Notes under the pieces: generated by a model
Seen by the model: the letters and a program-made list of their open reading frames with translations, nothing else
Databases searched by the model: none
What the model was told of the DNA's origin: nothing
Made by a program: the position numbers and the translations under genes
Shown: positions 1 to 11,023 of the stretch, piece by piece
Layout: each line of letters opens with the position of its first letter
Position numbering within the stretch: the first letter of the stretch is position 1
From: Tilletia caries
Taxonomy: Eukaryota > Basidiomycota > Exobasidiomycetes > Tilletiales > Tilletiaceae
Length of the DNA stretch: 64,000 bases
NCBI GenBank assembly: GCA_032718865.1
Contig: JALUTQ010000003.1
Span: 526,001-590,000, forward strand
Direction of reading: 5' to 3'

Positions 1-1475
1 GATTTCATTGGGCACCTCCCTCACTCAGAGCCAAAGTTGTCTACCTCATTTCGTCGCCCATCTCGCGCTTCCAGAGGGCTCGCGCACGGGCCCTCACTCA
101 CTCAAAACTCCCTTCGACTGACTGAGCAAGGCTGTTGCTATGCAGAGGAGTGGAAAAACTAGGGCTGAGGTAGCAGATAAAGGAAGAGACCAGAAATGCG
201 GTTGACAGAAGCGTCAGCTACGACCAGTGTTGTGAGTACGGGCCCCGCCCGAACGGGTGACCGTTCGGATAATGGCTTCGGGCGGGTAAAATTGCCACAC
301 GGAGTCGCGCGGGCGGGTAGCATTCTCACAGAAAAAATTCCGGGCATTTCGGGGGGCAACCCGACGACGATTTTGCAGCGCTCGAAGCTGTCGGGCCCTA
401 GTCGTGCCTGCCCCAGCAGCGGGCCGGGCGGGTGGTGACTGTGAGGATTTTCAAATCGGGCGGGTACAAAAACAGTGAAAACGCCACGTTACCCGGCACT
501 ACCCGGTCCGAACCCGCCCGTTACCCGAAACTAACAACACTGGCTACGACCATGGGAAGTGCCGGAATACCAAAACAACACCTGGACTGTGTACTTTGGG
601 TGTAACCCTCACAAGGCCGATGACTTTGTTCTGACATTGGTTGATGAGTAAAGGTGCTGTGAGGCATGGAAGTGTGCGTTGGTTGGATGCAAAAGGAAAA
701 TTTTGCGGGAGGTGTCACTCAAATTTCGTCGAGTGGAGCCAGACCGCGCACAGCGCGGTCTGGTGTGACCAGACTAGCGGGTGACGTTAGTAGTGATGGT
801 CTCGCATTTTGGGACAGGGGAACGGGAACGGACGCTGAGCCTCCTTTCCTTCTCATCCCGCTCTCAAGTCTCAACGACATCGACCTCGCTCTCCACCACC
901 TGCCTCAGCTTCCCATTCATCTCCGCTCGTTTTCCAGGACAGTTCAAGCTCAGCCTTCTACCAGCGCGACTCCGACAGCGAACGACTACAGCAGCAACAG
1001 CAGCAGCAGCAGCAGGAAGGAGCGACAGCAACACTTCCTCCTCCCAACCTTGGACTCTCGTCTCCCGCGCCAGCAAGGACGGCCCTCTGCCATCGAGCCT
1101 AGACCTCCCTCTCTCTCTCATCTACTGCGAATAGTCTTCTCAGTGGGAGCAGCAAGCAAACCACCACCCCTTTCTTCCGGCCCCACTCAGACAGCGAGCG
1201 AAGGTCCCGTCCCACACGACCACGTCCCCCCCGCCCCGCCTTTTCGCAACACCCGTCAAATTTCCCGCCCGGAAGCACCGCCTTCAGGAATTCACTTCCC
1301 TTGGCAAAGTCAACCAAAAGTCGCATAGAAAAACACGCGACACACACCCTAACATATACACGTTACCCATATACGTCACTGCGTGATCAACAGCCAGCCA
1401 ACACCTTCCCCCTGTTTTCTCTCCGACCCGGTTCTCCGACTCGAAACCCCCCAACAACCCAACACCCAGTATCAA
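1..1475. other. Upstream region without a supported gene
   Basis: No open frame here looks like a protein: the longest is Ser/Pro-rich and overlaps equally open frames in the other directions. The stretch holds a hAT-type MITE (separate entry), a short CAG-rich run near 990-1020 and a pyrimidine-rich region running into the SEC14 start. The last few hundred bases are presumably SEC14 promoter and 5' UTR. Confidence 0.6.
225..542. mobile_element. hAT-type MITE with 8-bp target site duplication
   Basis: A 318-bp element begins CAGTGTTGT and ends ACAACACTG, so the outer 9 bp are perfect inverted repeats, and similarity continues imperfectly inward. It is flanked on both sides by the same 8-bp word GCTACGAC (217-224 and 543-550). 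Its interior carries several copies of CGGGCGGGT in both orientations, like the subterminal repeats of hAT elements. CAGTG-type ends with 8-bp duplications are characteristic of the hAT superfamily. It is too short to code for a transposase and would be mobilised in trans. Confidence 0.8.
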
Positions 1476-3158
1476 ATGGCCCTCTGGCGCACGAACTCGA
1501 ACACGTCTACAGCCTCGAAGGCCTCGAAAGCGTCTAAATACAGCAAGAAGGACAAGGAGAAGGATAACGGAATGGATCTGTTTCGTCAGGATGAACATCT
1601 GCGTGGACGACCGGGCCATCTGGATCCGGGACAGCAGCATCAGCTGAAGAAGCTGCGCCAGTTGGTGAGTTTTCTTGGGGTTCTCTTTCGCGGACATGTG
1701 TGTGCGCGCGCGCCTGTGTGTGTATGCTGTGCAACAAAGGGGTGGCACGACGCGCGGAATGTCTGCACCATACGAGTGGAAGATTCTAACCTAACTCTCC
1801 CCCTTCATTCTGTTTTGTCCAGGTCGAAGAAGAGAACCTCTACGTGCCCGCGCGCCACGACGACGCCTGCCTATGTCGGTTTCTGCGTGCCCGCAAATGG
1901 AACGCGGACGAAGCCTTGACGATGTTCACCGCGGCCGAGAAGTGGCGGAAGGAGTTTGGTGTCGACGAGCTGTATGAGAACTTTGACTACCCGGAGCAGG
2001 CGGAGGTGGATAAGTACTACCCGCAGTATTACCACAAGACGGACAAGGAGGGGCGACCGCTTTACATTGAGCAACTAGGCAAGCTTGACATCAAGGCTCT
2101 TTACCAAGTGTGAGTTCTGTCCCCCATTCCCCTCACGCGCGACGTGGAACTTGCGGGCGATAATCGCGCCCCTATTATTCTTGACACGTGCTCAGATTTC
2201 TGAAACGACTCTTCTCTCCTCTCTTTCTCTGATACAGAACGACGGCGGAGCGACAACTGCAGAAGCTCGTGGTCGAGTACGAGAAGTTCCAGCGGGAGCG
2301 TCTGCCGGTGTGCTCGCGAGTGCATAATGAGCTGGTCGAGACGAGCTGCACGATTATGGACTTGAAGAACGTGGGCATTAGCCAGTTTTGGAAGGTGAGT
2401 CTCTTTCCCATTCTTCTTTTCTTCCTTGGGTGCAGGGTGTGCGGCGTGGAGGAGATGGTGCGGGAATCGGGAGGCTCGTTCGCGAGGTTGCGATCTTATC
2501 TCGCGGGTGTTGCGATGATGAGGAAGGTGGAAGCGCGCTTGGTGGAATAGGGGGGGGGGCGTCTACGGCTGAAGGGAACAGAGCGCGAGATTACTTCACT
2601 ATGACCGTCGAGCGACGCGAGTTTGCTGACACTTGTTTCTGCTCATTTACTGTAGGTGTCGACATATGTGCAACAGGCGAGCAACATCGGACAGCACTAC
2701 TACCCAGAAACGATGGGCAAGTTCTACATAGTGGTGAGTGCGCGCACTTTGCCCTTGAGGATTTGTGAATCAAGAAGGCTGAAGGGTTGAGCTTCTTTTC
2801 TTTGCAGAACGCGCCTTACATATTCACGACGGTGTGGTCTGTGATCAAGGGCTGGCTCGACCCGGTTACGGTGGAGAAGATCAAGATCCTAGGCTCTGGC
2901 TACTCGGAAGAGCTGCTGTCACAAATCCCAGCGGAGAACCTGCCGTCGACGCTGGGCGGGAAGTGCAACTGCCCCGGCGGCTGTTCGCTCTCGGACGCCG
3001 GGCCGTGGAACACGGACGAGGGCCGGGCGATCTTGGAGGATGTGAAGCGGGAGGCGAGGGAGCGGATTGAGGCTGAGATGGTGAATGCGAAGAAGGAGGG
3101 GAAGACGGTCGATGTTAGTGGGACGATCAAGGGTGCGCCTGCGGGGATGAAGGCGTGA
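1476..3158 (+). CDS. SEC14: Sec14 phosphatidylinositol/phosphatidylcholine transfer protein
   Basis: Five exons: 1476-1664, 1823-2109, 2238-2394, 2656-2733, 2808-3158; predicted protein 353 aa. Residues about 50-105 form the CRAL-TRIO N-terminal helical domain (FLRARKW, EWRKEFGVDEL-like) and 120-290 the lipid-binding CRAL-TRIO domain, with ETSCTIMDLKNVGISQFWK, YYPETMGKFYIVNAPYIF and ILGSGY, all hallmark Sec14 blocks. In yeast this protein couples phosphatidylinositol and phosphatidylcholine levels to Golgi secretion. The start at 1476 was chosen because the peptide before the domain has normal length; an in-frame ATG lies 31 codons upstream (1383). The N-terminus is Ser/Lys-rich. Length is slightly above the yeast protein. 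Confidence 0.95.
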
Positions 3159-3667
3159 GGGACGGCGCTCAAGGCTCGAATGTCGGGTAGCTGGGAGTAT
3201 ATACGAGCTGCTCGGCGTCGAACTACATAGGTCACGACTTGTTTTTTTCTTCTTCTCTCTTTCTTTCTCTCCTTCTCGATCGTTTCCTATCTCCTTTACT
3301 TTTCTCCCCCTACGCCCTGTTCCCTTCTCGCTTCTTTCATTCTTTCTCTATCCTCTTCCTCCTAACGCGTCGCACGCCTCACGTCCTCGTTCACATAACA
3401 CTTTCTTCATACCTTTCCCTCGACAACGACCCATCATCCATTCCACGAGACCTTGGCTGGCTCGGTTCGAGGCTCGAGCGCGTACAGGAGGAGGAGGGGC
3501 GCAAGAAGGGCGCAGTTGATGACGCAGCCGGGGTTTGGGGGTTGTCGGGCCGGACTTTCCGGGGCAGAGGGACGGGAGGAGAGAGATGAAATAGGGAACA
3601 GCTTGACCAATGAATAATGAATTAACTCGCCTATGGAGACGGGAGACGCGGGAGCAGAAGCAGAAGG

Positions 3668-3712
3668 AAAGGAGGCAGGAGGCAGGAGGCAGGAGGCAGG
3701 AGGCAGGAGGCG
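3668..3712. repeat. 7-bp minisatellite
   Basis: About six tandem copies of AGGAGGC lie between SEC14 and GRR1. It is a short purine-rich tract with no other visible structure. Confidence 0.8.
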
Positions 3713-4093
3713 GGAAGAGCAGGCAGGGCTGGTCGATGTTCGCAGCTGCACGCTGTGCTGTGTGTGTATCTGAATGGATGTTGTGGTTGATGAGTCTCTG
3801 AGTTGCGTGTGCTTGGCTGGCTGTGGTCCCCAGGAGGCTTGTTCAACGATCCGTCTTGTCATCGCTTGCTCATCCAACCCACGACCATCAACGAGGCACA
3901 CTCGATCGTCAACATAGGCAGGCAGGAAACACCGAGGTACGCCTGTACTGCACTCCTCCGTAACGCGTTAACGTCTCTCCTTACGACCCGGGCAGCTTTG
4001 GGTTGGAAGAGGATCGACAACGAGCACAACCCGCCCCAGACGAAGCAAAGAGGGGGGAAAGCTCATCCATCACACGCTCGACCAACATACTCG

Positions 4094-4100
4094 TATATAA
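4094..4100 (+). promoter_or_regulatory. TATA-like box upstream of GRR1
   Basis: TATATAA stands about 210 bp before the GRR1 start codon, in the longer context CGTATATAAGCAG. The same 13-bp string occurs about 185 bp upstream of the secreted-protein gene at 22416. Confidence 0.5.
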
Positions 4101-4303
4101 GCAGAGCGACAGCACTGAGCAGCACAAGAACGGCCAGCGTAGTACCATACACACATACAAGGGCCCACACCGCCGATCTGCACTGTAGACACCCGACCCG
4201 GTTTCAGCAACGAGCTTCATCATCCCCAACCCATCATCCTTATTTTGTTTGCCTCCTGCCGATCTACCACCTCTAACAAGCACAGCCCTCGCACTCGCAC
4301 GCC

Positions 4304-7300
4304 ATGGACATCGACCCCGCCACCCCCGGCGCTTCCAGGCGCCAGCAACAGCAACAACAAGCCCAACCCCGCAATCGAAGGCTCAACATCGCCCCGCCTT
4401 CTCCTACCAGCACCTCCCAATCTGTCATCGCAGACGAAGACGCCGATCCCGAAATCGACGACGACGACGACGAAGACGACCCCGAGGACGAGCTCGCAGA
4501 CATCACCAGGGGCGCAGCGGTAACTCCCAGTGGCGTCTTCGATCATCCTCCAGCATCCTCCGGTCCCGTACCCCCCGCACGCGCCGTCGCGGCAAGTCCA
4601 AATCCAAGGAGCGCCCTCCGCACACGCACCGACACCTCCTCCACCTTGCCTGGCTCCGGCTCCCTTTCCGCTGGCCTGACCCAGCTCCAGACTCCCGGGG
4701 CTTCTCTCGCCACCCTGTCGTCCTCTTCCGCAGCTGCGCTCGTGGTAGCCAGTGGGAGTGGACGTGCGAGTAGCAGTACCAGCAGCAGCAACAACAACAT
4801 GGGACGCGGTGGCGCAACTCAACAGTTTGCTGCCGCCATTCCCGGCCTCTCCTCCCGTCTGCCCGCCGAACTCCTGAACTACATCCTCCGCTTCGTCGCA
4901 ACCGATCCCCGCGACCTCGCACGCTGTCTCCGCGTCAACCAACTCTGGCTCCGCTGTGGTGTCGAGCTGCTCTGGCACAGACCCACGCTGCGCAACATTG
5001 GTTCCTTCCACAGCCTCCTCCGTACACTGCAGCCCGCAGGCGAGCTCGTCGGACTCAAGCATCTCCCCGCCCGAATCATCGTCGAGCATGTCACCTCTTC
5101 CAACAGCCGCGGTCGTGAACTTTCGGCCGATCTGGACGATGACGATGATGTGGAAGAAGACGAGGAGGCTGAGCAGGCTGCCGTAGCTGCGGCTGAACCC
5201 CCTTCTCGCGGCGTGACCCCTCAGCCCGGGCCCGCCTCACCCATGGACCTCTCCGAGCCAGCGCCTTCGTCCTCCTCCTCCTCTACCTCCGACCAAGACT
5301 TCTCCCGGCCCTCCTCCGCAGCTAGGACCAATGTCACCGAACCTGAGCAGGACTACAACCGCCGTCAGCCGACGTTCCACTACGAGCAGTTCATTCGAAG
5401 ACTCAACTTCGCCCTCTTCTCCCACAGCGTCACCGACGACTACCTCCGCTGGGTCGCCGTCTGTGATCGTCTGGAGCGACTTACCATCGCCGGCTGCTCC
5501 GAGATCACTGATGCAGGCCTCTGCGCCATCCTGCCCCACTCACCCAACTTGGTCGCCATTGATCTCACCGATGTCAGCAAGATCACCGATGCCACTTTAC
5601 GTGCTATTGCGCAGCACTGTCCTAAAGTACAGGGTATCAACCTCTCTGGCTGTGTCCAGATCACCGGCGCAGGACTGGCCGACCTGGCCCAGGCATGCAA
5701 AGCCCTCCGACGCGTCAAGCTGTGCAAATGCCCCTTAATCACCGACGCAGGCGTCAAGACCCTCGTCCGCTCCTGCCCGCTCCTCCTCGAGCTCGATCTC
5801 CTGGACGCCGTCGAGCTCGGCGACGAAGGCATCGCAGAGATGTGGCGCACGTCGAGACATATTCGCGAACTGCGCTTTGCGGGCATTAGGAAGCTGACGG
5901 ATGCTGCGTTTCCGGACCCGTCCGGTCGGCCGCCTGCTGCGGCGGGCACGACGCCGTTGGCGTTTGGGTCGAATCCGAGTGTGAGGGTGGGCAATGCGCT
6001 GGCGATCCCGCCGCCGCTGAACCTTTCCGCTGCGGCCATGGGCGGAGGTGAGGGCAGCGGTGCTGGTGGTGGGCGGATTTCGGGCACGGGTGTCGGAGGT
6101 ATTTTCTCTCCTGCTTCGGGGACGTCGAGTCCGCTCCTGGGTGGGGAGGCTCAGATGCTGTTGGATCGGAGATATCGGAGTGCGGAGCCGTCGCCGTCGC
6201 CGAGGGGCCGGAGTATGCCGATGAACCCTGCTGTGGCGAGTCTGTTGGCGGAGTCTTCCTCGACGGCGGCGGCTGCTTCGTCATCATCGATGTCTGTCGA
6301 TCGGATGGGCGGGGTCTCGCCTGCTCGGCTGTCGTCTACTGGTCCTGGGGATGAGGACGACGACGATGAGATTGAGATTGATGGTGGTGGTGGTGCGATG
6401 GTCGTCGGCAGTGCGGTTGAGGCCATGCGTTCGGCGGGCCAGTTGGGCAGTGTTGACACGACGGGGTTGAATGCGATCTCGGCTGCGGACGCGGCGGCGT
6501 TGCATCAGCAGATGGTGCACCATCAGGCGCGGAGCTTGAATGCGGTCCATGCGGCCCAACAGGGTGGCGGTGATGGCTCACATCATTCGCGGCATCATCA
6601 CCACCACCACCATCCGCATGGGCACCGACATCACCATAATCATGGTCATCATGGTGGGCACCGGAATCTGGATCGGGAGCAGGGGCATCAGCATTCGTCG
6701 GCGCCTGGTTCGACGTCGGCTTCTCGCTCGGGCTCGAACCATGGTGCTGGCGGCGGCGGCCATCATGGAGGCGGTGCAGCTTCTAGCGGACACGGTGGAC
6801 CTGATTCAAACAACAACGGCGGCGGCGGCGGCGGCGCGAACCCGGATATCCTCTCCTCCGCCTCCCCACTCTACCGTCCCTTCGCGACGCGGCTGTTCGA
6901 GCAGCTGCGGATCATTGATCTGACGAGCTGCAGTCATCTGACGGACGCGGCTGTGGAGGGGATTATTGCGAATACGCCCCGGATCCGGAACTTGGTGTTG
7001 AACAAGTGTGCTGGGTTGACGGATCGGAGTGCGATTGCTATTGCGAGGTTGGGGAAGAATTTGCATCATTTGCATTTGGGACACGTGCAGAGGTGCGTCT
7101 TGAATTTCCCCCTTTAACCCTGTTTCTTTTTCACATGCTGACTTTGACCTTTTTTGAATTCTATAGGATCACGGATCGCGGCGTGACTGCATTTGCGCGG
7201 TCGTGCACCCGCCTGCGGTACATTGACCTCGCGTACTGTTCCGAGTTGACGGATCAGAGTCTGTTTGAGGTTGCTGCGAATCTTCCCAAGTTGCGTAGAA

Positions 7301-9862
7301 TCGGTCTGGTCAAGGTGAGTTGACGAGATCATGACACGTGCGTGTTACTGAAGAGCGTTCGAGGTCACTAACAAATCCTCTATTATATAGGTGATCAATC
7401 TGACCGATGCCGCTATCATGCGCCTGGTCGAGAAGCACACATGCTTGGAGCGCATTCATCTGAGTTACTGCGAGAACATCACGGTGGACGCCGTCTTCGC
7501 CCTGCTGAACAAGTTGCACAAGCTCACCCATCTGTCGCTCACGGGCGTACCTTCGTTCAAGACTCCGGAGCTCCAGCAATTCTGTCGGGAGCCGCCGAGC
7601 TCGTACAACCAACAGCAGCGCGAGAACTTCTGCGTCTACTCGGGCTCGGGTGTGCGCGAACTGCGACACTACCTCCAATCTCTGCATCTGGAGTTTGCAG
7701 ATGAAGGTATGACGCTGCATGAAGCTGTCCGCATGGTTCAGCAGCGCAAGGAGGAGGCGGCGCGTCTGCAGGAAGTTGAGGACGCCCGTGCGCGCGAACT
7801 CATGGAGACGCAGGAGATGCTGCAGATGCAGGCCGAGATCGGAGCGGAGATGAGCGCGGAGCAGATTGCGCGTAATTCGCAGACGTGGGCGGCGATGCAG
7901 GCTGCTCGGCATGCACAGATGCACACTGCCCATGCTTCTCGCAGTGCGGATTTTAATCAGCTGCGGGCTTCGCTTGCTGCCTATACGCAGGGTGTGCCCG
8001 GCTTGCCTCCGTCGCAGACGCCGTTCTCGCACCATGCGGCCCACCAGCTTCAGCAACAGATCGGCGGTGCGCATGGACCTACGTTCCAGTCTAGTTTCCC
8101 TGGGCCGCTGCCGAGTTGGGTGAGCGGCTTGCCTGCGTCTCATCCTGCCCACCTCAGCGCGGCGCATGCGCATGCGCACGGACAGGGCTTGGCGCCGTCT
8201 CCTGCTTCTATGGCTGGTGTCGGACAGGGTATGAACTCCCCCGGCGGTGGCAGCAGTAGCAGCAGTGCGACGGCCGTGCCAGGCTCGGCACCGGGCTCAG
8301 CTTCTACGACGACGGACTATCACCGCGCCTTGGCGGCGTCTATGCAGGACCGTCACATGCGTGATCTGCACGAGAATGCTCTGGCTGCCGCTGTCCTTAT
8401 AGCACGAGCCAGTGGGCTCCACGCTGATTCGCCCGAGGCGCGGGCACAGTCACGTGCGCTGTTATCTACGTTCCCGCACATCATGGCCAACTATGCGGAG
8501 AGCCAGAATGCTAGCGGGAGCAGGAGTCCCGTGTTTAACGTCGCGAGCTCCAGTGCGGGCGCTGGCGCGAATGCCGCCGGTGGTGGCAGCGAGGAGGCTG
8601 GAGGTTCGGCTCCCAGCTCGACGATGGCGGTCATTGCGGGTCGGAACAACAACAACAACAATGCGAGCGCCGCATCGACGAGCCGACGTCAAGGAGGTGG
8701 CCTCCTGGCGTCTGCCAATGGTATGAGGGCGGAGGCTGTGATGAGCCAGTACGAGGAGACGATGGCTCGGTACCGAGCCCATCAGGAGGCGGAGGCGCAA
8801 CGGGCGTTGGTGGAGCAGGCTGCGGCGCGAGTGAATGCGAATGCTGTTCAAGCTGATGTGGCGTCGTCGAGTGGCCGTGGGATTGGTGGCTCGGGCTCCA
8901 CTGGAGGAGGAGGAGGATCTCGTTCGGCGACTATGCCTGATGAGTTGAGTACAGCAAGAACTGGAGCTGGAGCTGGAGTCGAGGCCCGGGCTGGACCTTC
9001 CATGGCTACAGGGGCAGGTTCGTCGACTTCTACCGCATTGCCGCCATCGTCGTCGAGAAACCAACCACGCAACAAGGGCACCCGCCGAGCGGTCCTTCAA
9101 CGCTTCTTCGGCGGAGCAAACGGTGGTAACGCCGAGGCTTCCGGTTCCGGGTCGGCTCATCACAGTTCGCCTGCAACTTCCTCGGCTTCGAGTCCTGCTG
9201 GGGGCTCGAGCGGTGCGGCTTTGATGCTGCCGGGCACCGCTGCGTTGGAAGCGATGGAGGTGGACGAGCAACAGCAGCAGCAGCAGGTGCGATCGTCTAC
9301 CCGGTCCGGTGGCGTTGCTCAGACTTCATCACAGACCCAGGCTCAGGTTCAGGCTGGGTCTTCGTCAACGACGACGAGTCCCGGTGATGAGGATGGGTCG
9401 GATGTGATGTCGACCCATCAGGCTATTGCGGCGCTTGCTACGCCTCCTGCTCCTGCGCATGCGACGCTCCATATGGAGTCGCAGCCTGCGTGGGCGCAGT
9501 CGAGTTCGGCCGCATCGGCGGCTGGTACGACACCGACGAACAATTCCCGCGGTACGTCTGGGTCGGCGGCGGCGGCGGGACTTGGGTTTGGATTCCGTTC
9601 GAGCGCGAGGACGGGGGCGACTTCTTCGGCTGCTGCTGCGTCTGCACAGACGCCCTCTTCATCTTCTTCCGCTGCTGCTGCTGCTGCTGCCCGCCGAACG
9701 TCTGGTTCTCGAGCGGCTTCGGGACGTACGGGAGCTGCTGGTGCTGCCTCGAGTTCCGATTCGTTCTTGGTTCGCGGGCAGAATCCTGGTTCTTCGTCGA
9801 GCCGGACGGAAGGCGGGTTGCAAGACGGCGGGATTGGGAATGGGAGCGAGGGCCGACTTTGA
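4304..9862 (+). CDS. GRR1: Grr1-like F-box/leucine-rich-repeat protein (SCF substrate receptor)
   Basis: Three exons: 4304-7092, 7167-7314, 7391-9862; about 1802 aa. An acidic/Gln-rich start is followed by an F-box at about 185-232 (LPAELLNYILRFV), which binds Skp1. Cys-containing Grr1/AMN1-type LRRs run from about 380 to 535, stop for about 330 residues of Gly/Ser/Ala sequence with a His-rich tract near 765-790, and resume at about 865 through exon 3. The C-terminal half is low complexity. Grr1 couples glucose signalling, cyclin turnover and nutrient transporter control to SCF ubiquitination; the conserved block FCREPPSSYN..REN.CV after the last LRR supports Grr1 rather than another LRR F-box protein. 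It is much longer than yeast Grr1. Confidence 0.9.
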
Positions 9863-11023
9863 ACCAGTCTTCCTTCTACCCTTCCAGCTTGTTCACTCCC
9901 TCACATCTGTCTCAACGGAGAATCAAGAAGGTGCTTTCCATTTGACTGGGATGAGCTTTTGCCGTCGTCGTCACAAGCCCCACAGCAGGGGCGCAGAACG
10001 AACGTGCTCGTGCCTTGTCACTATGTCACTGCTGAATTTACAGTCCCATTCCGCTCCTTTCCCACCTCGGGTCCTGCGAACAGCTCTTTATCCTACCTCG
10101 CCAATCTGCATCAAGGTCTTACGTCTTACGCCGCCATCACCATCAAGCATCAAGCCGCAAGTTGCAACGCTCACAACACCCACACACATCACAACAATCC
10201 TGCTGTATACATAACAGATTTCTTTCCACCCCTTCAAGCTCGTCCGGAGGAAACGCATGCAACATCGGTTGCTCGTTCTCCAAAGGACGCCCATACATTA
10301 CGACACAATCATTCAGACGCGCCACTTCCACAGGCGCCTCCATCATTCCAATCTTTCAACCTTACATCAAGATCCTTTCGGCCATTTGGCCTTCGACCTC
10401 GACCTCTTTACGCGGTGGAACCTCAACCTCGTCTCTATTCTCTCGGCCCGTCATCTCAGCACCAACTCGTCGACCATATCCTACAGCCCACCCTACCCAT
10501 CCAGCCTCCAAGGATGGCTTATGACTCCCTCCCCTTCCCCCCGGTGTCTCTGGTTTAACCTGTAACCTTCTTCCCAACATCTCGTCCCCTTCGCCCCATC
10601 CATCCCTTTTCCCGTTCTTCATCCAGACAGACCACACAACCGAATACAAGAGTGAATACTTCCATCCAAGCCTGCTTTGTGTGATTCGATTCCTGAATGG
10701 CTCGTCGGATGTTACCCGGAGCAGATGCTGTTAAGTTATGGTGATGCGAAGTGAATGGTGAACAGACATGCCGACGAGGGAGAGAGAGGGAGGCAGAGGG
10801 GAGTTAGAGAAGAGGAAAAGGGATAATAGAGAGATTAGAGGGTGACGCGAGATTTTTGTGGTATGTTGTTAAGTGAGTGTAAGAGTAGGAATTGATGTTC
10901 TATAAGGAGTGGGAGGTTCCAGAATGATCGAAGGGAGGATATGGATGGGGAGAGGTATTAGGAGAGGGGGCTCGAGGTGGAGAGGGGAGAGGGGATACGA
11001 CGGCCGAGTGATCGAATTCCACA
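9863..11023. other. GRR1 3' region and convergent intergenic DNA
   Basis: The two flanking genes converge here. The first 700 bp are C/T-rich, the last 350 bp G/A-rich. Several open frames exist but overlap each other and look compositional. No RNA gene was recognised. Confidence 0.55.

Larger units (their letters stand above)
3159..4303. other. SEC14-GRR1 intergenic region
   Basis: It holds the SEC14 3' UTR, a 7-bp minisatellite (3668-3712) and the GRR1 promoter. No gene is supported; the open frames seen here lack any protein-like conservation. Confidence 0.6.

Noticed and set aside
1383..1475. Extended N-terminus for SEC14 from an upstream in-frame ATG
   Set aside because: It adds 31 Pro/Thr residues with no Sec14 similarity; the ATG at 1476 gives the usual length. 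Not excluded.
4220..5089. A 289-codon minus-strand frame over the GRR1 start
   Set aside because: Antisense shadow of codon-biased GRR1 exon 1, including its F-box.
9959..10558. A 199-codon plus-strand frame after GRR1
   Set aside because: Three frames overlap here with similar openness, the composition is that of a C/T-rich 3' UTR, and no motif is present.
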